This document shows, in pieces, positions 63,499 through 64,000 of a stretch of 64,000 nucleotides of DNA. Origin of the DNA: BOG-931 sp963761525 (GTDB taxonomy: Bacteria > Pseudomonadota > Alphaproteobacteria > Rhizobiales > Xanthobacteraceae); contig CAVXHG010000007.1 of the NCBI GenBank assembly GCA_963761525.1, positions 124,001 through 188,000 of the forward strand. The letters are read 5' to 3'. The notes under the pieces are model-generated. The model did not search any database. It worked only from the letters and a program-made list of their open reading frames with translations, and was not told the DNA's origin. Within the stretch, counting starts at the first letter, position 1; every line of letters begins with the position of its first letter. Both the position numbers and the translations under genes were made by a program.

Positions 63499-64000
63499 GT
63501 GATTACCGTACCGGAATTAGCATCGGAAGCTCTAGGTAATTTTCTTGCCGAGCATATGAGCCGGAGATTCGGCGCGACCAACGCGGAGTTGAGTGAGCTT
63601 ATTCCATCGGTAGCGCGGCTGGCGCTGGAATGCATCGGTAACAGCGACGCGCTTTACCACAATGTCGAGCATACGATGCTGGTGACGCTCGTCGGCTACG
63701 ACATCATGAAGGGCCGCGCACTTCTTACGCCGACCCGGCCGAGCGACTTCGCGCATCTCGTCGTTGCCTGCCTGATGCACGATATTGGTTACGTGCGCGG
63801 CATCCTCGATGGCGACAATGCCGACGGCTATGTGATCGACGACAAGGGCGGCAAGACCAAGCTGCCGCGCGGTTCTTCGGACGCGGCGTTGACGGCCTAC
63901 CACGTAGATCGGTCGAAACTGTTCGTGATGGAGCGCGTCTCGCAGATGGAACTGCTCGACGCCAGCAGGATCGCCCGCGCCATCGAATACACGCGATTTC
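63499..64000 (+). CDS. HD-domain metal-dependent phosphohydrolase (partial, runs off right edge)
   Basis: At least 167 residues are in the window. The HD-type metal site is seen as YHNVEHTMLV near 57 and CLMHDIGYVRG near 93. Such proteins hydrolyse phosphodiesters or nucleotides, but this subgroup has no known substrate. The GTG at 63499 is chosen because AGAGGGG lies 5 bases upstream. It follows livF by 179 bases on the same strand, with a gap that holds no other gene, so it probably has its own promoter. Confidence 0.8.
   Translation, partial: MITVPELASEALGNFLAEHMSRRFGATNAELSELIPSVARLALECIGNSDALYHNVEHTMLVTLVGYDIMKGRALLTPTRPSDFAHLVVACLMHDIGYVRGILDGDNADGYVIDDKGGKTKLPRGSSDAALTAYHVDRSKLFVMERVSQMELLDASRIARAIEYTRF

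Overview
The window reads as chromosomal DNA of a GC-rich alphaproteobacterium, most likely of the Hyphomicrobiales (Bradyrhizobium / Rhodopseudomonas / Pseudolabrys type). This rests on gene content (many solute-binding proteins without their permeases, a Liv-type ABC system, UbiD and cupin catabolic genes, a probable pathway for diamino-sugar lipid A) and on dispersed palindromic repeats of the sort common in that order. No tRNA, rRNA, CRISPR array, prophage or intact insertion sequence was seen.

Layout. 1-8.6 kb: a catabolic cluster with an EutA-like reactivase (cut by the left edge), a two-domain cupin, a DUF2848 protein, a small cupin, an amidase, a UbiD-family decarboxylase, an amidohydrolase and a DHA2 exporter. 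8.7-9.9 kb: three small proteins of unknown function in lower-GC DNA. 10-16.9 kb: a second catabolic block with an FAH-family hydrolase, a secreted isochorismatase-fold protein that has lost catalytic residues, a cyclase, a HisD paralogue, an SDR, a lipocalin-like protein, a solute-binding protein and a carboxymuconolactone-decarboxylase-family protein. 17-24 kb: an AraC regulator, a GMC dehydrogenase with its Tat-exported small subunit, a D-2-hydroxyacid dehydrogenase plus LLM flavin oxidoreductase pair, and a divergent LysR regulator. 24-33 kb: ilvD, a TRAP solute-binding protein, a barrel protein with an in-frame stop, a TetR/epimerase divergent pair with a clear double operator, a Bug-type binding protein, then a decayed stretch with gene remnants, a 185-bp repeat in two copies and a strongly structured, apparently non-coding segment. 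33.3-39.5 kb: an envelope-sugar block (kinase-nucleotidyltransferase fusion, Gfo/Idh/MocA dehydrogenase, DegT aminotransferase, MurJ, UDP-glucose dehydrogenase). 39.5-53 kb: a molybdenum hydroxylase large subunit, glycerol kinase, a hydrolase, an ABC-F protein, a Rieske-flavodoxin fusion, an HtrA-like protease and two cytochromes c. 53-64 kb: thiM-thiE-thiD, a secreted ABM-domain protein, maiA with a GlcG-like gene, a beta-hydroxyacid dehydrogenase, a complete Liv-type ABC operon and an HD-domain gene cut by the right edge.

A cross-cutting feature is that twelve otherwise well-conserved genes are interrupted by single-base indels, about seventeen in all. All but one are one-base insertions, and none was found to the right of 44.2 kb. 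I annotate these genes over their full reconstructed span and state where the frame changes. The pattern looks more like residual sequencing error than gene decay, but only reads or a related genome can settle it.

How the genes work together is partly inference. The left third looks like peripheral catabolism of aromatic or cyclic acids and amides (amide hydrolysis, decarboxylation, ring opening, hydrolysis of ring-opened products), fed by binding proteins whose permeases are elsewhere. The 34-39 kb block fits making and exporting envelope sugars. The 58.7-63.3 kb operon is a complete importer for a branched-chain amino acid or similar ligand.
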